Shown here piece by piece: positions 58,281 through 64,000 of a DNA stretch of 64,000 bases. Source of the DNA: Baylisascaris procyonis (lineage: Eukaryota; Nematoda; Chromadorea; Rhabditida; Ascarididae). Made by a program: the position numbers and the translations under genes. How positions within the stretch are numbered: the first letter of the stretch is position 1; each line of letters opens with the position of its first letter. Below the pieces are notes generated by a model. That model was not told where the DNA came from. It saw only the letters and a program-made list of their open reading frames with translations, and searched no databases. The DNA lies in assembly GCA_037389465.1 (NCBI GenBank), contig JAZARR010000201.1, forward strand, positions 372,001 through 436,000. The letters are read 5' to 3'.

Positions 58281-58964
58281 CCTCTACTTCTTATTGACAC
58301 ACAGTCTTCGTCATGGAAGTCCATTGCACTGCCCTCACCATTCGCTCAACCGCGCCCACCAAAAGTCCCAATATCACTAAAAAGAACCACTGAAATCTAC
58401 CGGAGCTTTTGTCTTTCCCAACTGAAAATGCTAATAAGAACAGGAAAGGGACATGCGAAGCTGTCTCCACTCATACCAGGTGCTGTTCCCGCCGCTAAAC
58501 AGCACAATTGAATAAAAACACCGAAATAGCTGGTCATGAATGGAGAACAGCTTCACGGAGATCTCAAAATGGAGGAAAAATACGTACTACGGCCTCATGC
58601 TCTCTCCCGACCGCTATAAATCTGTGGATCAATAGCGTACCAATAAAAGTGGACTACAGCACTCGACCTAACCTTTCCTCGCTAAAAGAAACGTCAAAGA
58701 CACCAATCACTCCCCAGTCCCGTTGTTCCCTCACGTCTTTGCATGCAGTATTTATCCTGGGTAGTTCGATTAGAATCCATGGTCAGTTCAATTTGCAGCA
58801 TAGCGATAGGAAATAAAGGCGCGACGCCACGACAGCCTACTTTGAAAATATTCAAACAAGTGCCCCGCCTTCTGCTCTATTTCAGTTCAAGCTCAATTCA
58901 TTTACTATGCATCCTTTCGTCCATAATGATATGATCTGTTTTTTATTTTATACTCAGCTCGTTC

Positions 58965-59125
58965 GTATAAGCGGCATTGTCAGTAGGACTGCATAAGGGA
59001 CAGTACTGGTAGCACTGCATAAGGAACAGTATCGGTAGGACTGTATGAAGGACAGTATTGGTAGGACTGCATAAGAGACAGTATCGGTAGGACTGTGTAA
59101 GGGGCAGTATCAGTAGGATAATGGA
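58965..59125. repeat. inverted copy of the same minisatellite inside the left arm
   Basis: Repeated GGACTGCATAAGGGACAGTA / TATCGGTAGGACTG units, the reverse complement of the 57797-58280 array. With the flanking CAGATCATATCATTA spacer they form a second, smaller palindrome centred near 58560. Confidence 0.92.
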
Positions 59126-62100
59126 CGTTTCAGCTCAAGCTCAACTCATTTACTATGCATGCTACCGTTCCTAATGATATGATTTGTTTTTTATTCTATG
59201 CTACATCTCGTTCACCACGACCGCACCAGCTAATGGAAGTCTGTTGAGTGAGGAATAAAATATTCTACTCAGCTAATCCTCATAAATAAAAAATTAAACG
59301 GTCGTGTTCTCAGTGGGATGGAAAATACCATCACCTCTAAATGCTGTAATTTCTACGAGGTTATATGCCCTCTCTCAATGTATTCATGGGAACGTTACGA
59401 AATGGTTAAATTGGAGAGACTTGCAGTCTTCATGTGCTTAGGTTGCTGTAAGCAATTATCCGAAAACATATCTGTCCTTCCGATGGAAGTCAGTGAACGA
59501 TTTTCAGTGCAGAAAGTGATCTCATCCATGCCAGGAGCTGCTCCCGCCGCTAAGCAGCAAATTTTGAACAGCATGGAAAGACCTGGCACAAATGAGACCC
59601 ACTTTGCATGCACAACCAAAGGGCAGACTTATAACTCACTGAGCGGCCTAGGAATCGGACATTCGCCTAGCCCGTCCGTCTCAAGAAATATATCCCAAGT
59701 ATAACCAGCTCCCGAGGCACCACACTTCATGCACTCGGGGAAGAACAACCACTTATCGCCTGCTATCAGCCAAAGCACATTTTGGACTGAACGGTCCGTT
59801 CAACACCCTTAGTTGATCTTCGTATTCACCCCATCCGTAGTAAGAGGGTTTTGAAAGACGACTATCAGAAATAAAATAAACCAATAAACTTAGCTTTGGT
59901 GAGTGTGCAGAAGCCGATCACCGTGTAACCTCCGATGACCCTCGATTGACCCGCACCTGCACATAACAGGGCGCATCAGAGTAAAAGGGCCTCGGAGAGT
60001 TTCGACGCACAAGATTGGGGAAGCCCTCAGAAGCCGATTGATGGATGATGGCAAGAGGACTGCTACGCCTTAGTAGACGCAACAGTTGCCATCACGTCTG
60101 CCCTGCTTCTGGGCGTACCCCTGACGACACCACTTCGCTCGCGCCCTCACGTCTCATAGCCCCACTATCGCCCGACCAATTTACTTGAACACTGAATGAT
60201 TTGCTTGTGAGTCCATCTTTTTATACCCCCCCTCCTCCCTCCCAAACCGCGATTGAAGGGCTTGCCGCCCAGATCATTCCGAACGTTCTAAAGAAAGAAA
60301 AGATATGCAGAAATGGATAGAGAATTCGATAAACGAGTGACTAGACACAATCACATTAGTGACATGTCAGCTCTTAGTAGATCAGTCCCTTAGTTGGTGA
60401 CCGACAAGACTTGATTTTGGCACCGAACGATGATGCATCAGTGCATTAGCAAGAAAGGCGCGCTTTTCCGCATAGATCATTTGTGGTATATATAAGGATG
60501 GATGTAGAGATACGAAAGGGTTGCCAATGTGACGTTGAGCAGATGCAAAAATTGCGCTAACGTGTGATCAATGGAATGTCGTTCGTTGCCAATGTTGCAC
60601 GCAATCAGTAACAATGCATTCGAATGATCTATTAAAATGAGTGCAGAAGAATCAACAAGAAAGGTCAACATCTATTGCTCGCAAAATCGATATGAAGGCT
60701 TCCTTAGTGAATTGATTTTATCTAAAGGCCGTATGTTTGATCCCCTATGTTGAATGACGTCGCCATGAACGCTATCTAAACTATTCAATAAGACAACAAA
60801 TAAACCTTTTTTTTTACTGAGTTTCTTTATAGAATATAAATTCATTTCGAGCAAATAGGCTTTTTTTTTAAACGAGATTTTGTGTGGTCAACCTGGAACC
60901 CATTGGAAGAGACGAGGCTATCGAAAGAGAGAGAAATTCCAATCGCATCAACGATGCCACTTAAGAAATAAACAAATAGGTAGAAAAGTTACTTTGTTTA
61001 GTTCACAATTCAAAGTTATTCAAAAGTTAACTGTAAATTATTCAAAAGTTGCCCTAACGAGGGGATTAGGGGATTAACGAGGGGATTATTTAAAGTTTAA
61101 AGTATTTTTCAAGTGCTGCGGCACTGAGCATCTTAGGCCAATTTTATTAATAGAGCACGCAAGGTTTCATCTTTACATTTCTAGCGGACCCTTCATACTG
61201 CACATACTTCATTATCACCTATTTGTTTATTTTTTAGGTGATATCGTTGATGCGATTCGAATTTTTCTCTCTTTCGTTAGCCTCGTCTTTTCCAATGGGT
61301 TCCAGGTTGACCACAGAAAATCTCATTTAAAAAAAAAAATGCCTATTTGCTCGAAATGAATTTATATTTTCTAGAGAAACTCAGTAAATAACGTTTATTT
61401 ATTGTCTTACTGAATGCTTGAGATGGCGTTCATGACGATTCATTCAAAAAAAGGAGATCAAACTCTTCGACTTTAGATAAAATCCATCCACTAAGGAAGC
61501 CTTCTTATCGATGTTTTTAGCACCCACTATTGACCTTTCTTGTTGGTTCCTCTGCACTCATTTTAAAGGCTATTCTAATGCATCGTCACTGATAACGCGC
61601 AACATCGCAAACAACAACATTATGTCGATCACACGTTAGCGCAATTTTTGCATCTGCTCAACGTCACATTGGCAACTCTTTCGTATCTCTATATCCATTC
61701 TTACATATACCACAAATGATCTCTGCGGTAAACCGCGCCTTTCTTGCTAGTGCATTGACGCACCGTTCGGTGCCAAAATCGTGTTTTCTCAGTCATCCAC
61801 TGTTAACTGACCTACTGCAATCAGACACGCCACTAATGTTTGATCTACCGTTGTTTGACCTGCCATTAGTATTATCACATTGTGATTGTGTCTAATCACT
61901 CGTTTATCGAATTCTCTATCCATTTCTGCGTATCTTTTCTTTCTTTAGAACGTTCGGAATGATCTGGGCGGCAAATCCTGCAATCGCGGTTAGGGAGGGA
62001 GGAGGGGGGTATAAAATGACGGACTCACAAGCACATCATTCGGTGTTCGGGTGCGTTCGTTGGAAGGATGGTGGTTCTACGGGACGCGCGGGCGAGTTTG

Positions 62101-64000
62101 GTCGAGGTCGTCAGGAGGTGCCCAGAAAGGGGATGGTGTGATGGCAATGTTGCGCGTACTAAGGCGTAACAGTCCTCTTCCATCATCCCGCGATCGGCTT
62201 CTGTGGGCTCCATCGGTTCGAATTGGCTTCTGCATTCTGCAGAGCTAAGTTTATTGCTCTATTTTATTTTTGATGGTCGTGTTCCCAAACCCTCTTAGTA
62301 AGAGCGGGAGGAATAGGAAAATTAGCCAAGGGTTTTGAATGGATCATTCAGTTGTAGAATATGCATTAGCCGATCGGGCAGATAGGTGATCGGTTTTCCA
62401 TAAATGCATGAAATCTGGAGCTCAGAGCTGGCTGTATTTGGAATGTATTATTTGAGACAGCCTGGATGAATGCAACTCCACGAGGCATGCATCTGCCTTT
62501 TGGTTGTGTATAAAAAGTGGATCTCATTCGTGCCAGGTTTCTCCGCACAATTCCGAATTTGCTGCTCAGCGGCGGGAGCAGCTGCTGGCATGGATGAGAT
62601 CACTTTTTACTCTCGAAATTGTTCACGTCTGCCTCAGAGAGAGAGAATTAGAGAGAATTCTTTGAGATGGCTTGGGTGAACGCAGTTATACGTCTGCCTT
62701 TCGGTTGTGCGGTAAAAAGTGGGTTTAATTTCGTACCTGTGTAGCCAAAAATTTCTCAACATTCCCATGGATCGATTGGCAGAGACCTCATGACCTCCTG
62801 GAAACTGCACCAGCTAGAGTGATGGTTTTTTTCCCGTTGAGGACACGACCATTCATTTTTTATTTACGGGAATTAGTTAAGTGGAATATTTGTTGCTCAT
62901 TCAGCAAGTTTCTATTTGCTGATAGGGTCATGGGGAATGAGCTGCAGTAAAAAAACAAAAAAATCTATTGTTAGCAGCGACCGGATATATAGTGAATGAG
63001 TTAAGGTTCAGATGAAATAGAACAGGAAGTGGGGACGCGTCTTTTGAATATTTTCAATGTAGGCTGTCGCGACGTTGCATCCCTTATTTCCTGTGACCAT
63101 GCCGCAAATTGAAATGACCGTAGATTTCAATCGAATTACCCACCTTAGATGCTGTAGGCAAGGATGTGGGAGGTGGGGGGAGAGAGGAGAGAGGGACAGC
63201 GGGGAGTAGTCAGTATCACTGACGTTTCTTTTCCGAGGGAACATTAGGTCGAGTGCTGCAACCAACTTTTTGTTGGTATGCTATTAATCCACAGATTTAT
63301 AGCGGTTGGGAGAGAACATATTTGCCCTCTGTTTTGAGATGAGCCTATCCCCATTCATGACCAGTTATTCTGGCCATAACTCAACAGTGCTGTTCAGCGG
63401 CGGGAACAGCATCTGGTATGAGTGGGGATAGCTTCGCTCATCCCTGTTTTATTCTTCTTAGCATTTTCAATTAGGAAAGGCGATAATCCTGTGGATTCAG
63501 TGGATTTTTAATGATAGGGGCGGTTGAACGAGTGGTGGTGTGGGAGTGTAATGGAAGGACGAGAAATTTAGCAGCGCTGGATATTTCGATCCCCATACAG
63601 TTGTAGGGAGCAACGTCGCGACAGCAAGTAATTTGTACACTCTCAATTACTATAGACTACTGTGTACCGGTAGGACTTTAGATAGGGCAATGCTAACAGG
63701 ATTTATAAGGGGCAGTCTCGGTAGGACGGTGGGAGAAGCAGTGTTGGTAGGACTTGTGAGAAGCAATGTGGTGCCGGCATTCGGAGTTAATTTATTTGCA
63801 GGGCCGTGCAGGAGTCGATGTAACGCGGACAACGGATTTCGACGTGCAGTAGAAGAAGGACTGTGAAGGCGATTTCGGAGCGGACGTGCTTGTGGGATCG
63901 ATGAAGACGGGAGTGGCCGGCGACATTAATGGTCAACTTTCGAATGAAACCAGTAAGTTGTCGTACTCTTATATATTCACCTTTAGCAATGTATCCTCAT

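Larger units (their letters stand above)
57540..63960. mobile_element. giant inverted-repeat (foldback-type) element, about 6.4 kb
   Basis: Left and right halves are imperfect reverse complements folding at about 61100. Matched pairs include 60880-60985 with 61205-61322 (TGGTCAACCTGGAACCCATT and its complement) and 60480-60570 with 61630-61730. Others are 60250-60345 with 61893-61990, 59540-60080 with 62150-62600, 59230-59340 with 62800-62900, 58440-58880 with 63005-63440, and 58300-58440 with 63440-63565. The outer parts carry about 26-bp minisatellite units on both sides (57797-58280 and 63660-63760). No frame long enough for a transposase exists, so this copy is non-autonomous. Tandem-repeat-bearing long terminal inverted repeats are the mark of foldback elements. 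The right end may run past the window. Confidence 0.85.

Overview
This is eukaryotic DNA, almost certainly from a nematode and most likely a clade V (strongylid-type) parasite. It is AT-rich. Genes are broken into many short exons of 40-250 bp, with TTTCAG-type acceptors and introns from about 50 bp to over 1 kb. Several first coding exons follow directly on an acceptor, as expected for spliced-leader trans-splicing. One gene encodes a major sperm protein (MSP) domain of the small sperm-specific type. No rRNA, tRNA, operon of bacterial type, CRISPR array or plasmid feature was seen. All gene models were assembled by eye from reading frames, splice sites and intron phase. Exon boundaries are predictions. 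Layout, left to right: the final exon of a calmodulin-like gene (about 1 kb); a 12-exon + strand gene of unknown family with a ten-cysteine, probably zinc-binding N-terminal region and a Ser/Asp-rich middle (3.1-13.1 kb); a small + ORF with its own poly(A) signal (14.7 kb); two convincing minus-strand genes of a type seen in nematode male germline, the MSP-domain gene and a small membrane protein with a Lys/Ser-rich tail (15.2-19.8 kb); a small three-exon + candidate (20.8 kb); a five-exon minus gene for a dual-specificity phosphatase-like protein whose catalytic residues are gone (22.6-29.2 kb). The next stretch holds a minus gene ending in a membrane segment (30.2-32.1 kb), a Cys-rich minus ORF (33.8 kb) and a secreted GM2-activator-like minus gene with two + strand ORFs in one of its introns (35.7-40.1 kb). 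After a largely gene-poor interval come PDZ-like + exons (44.8-45.9 kb), a divergent DHHC palmitoyltransferase on the minus strand (46.1-49.2 kb) and a short minus gene (49.3-49.6 kb). The last 13 kb is repeat-dominated. It holds a partial element copy (52.1-52.6 kb), three GC-cored hairpins spaced about 320 bp apart (54.9-55.7 kb), a 304-bp tandem repeat, and a giant inverted-repeat element from about 57.5 kb to near the window end, with arms that meet at about 61.1 kb and contain roughly 26-bp minisatellites. This foldback structure is the most unusual object in the window. The most interesting proteins are the pseudophosphatase, the DHHC enzyme lacking the usual Pro-Trp after its DHHC, and the unclassified Cys-rich protein.
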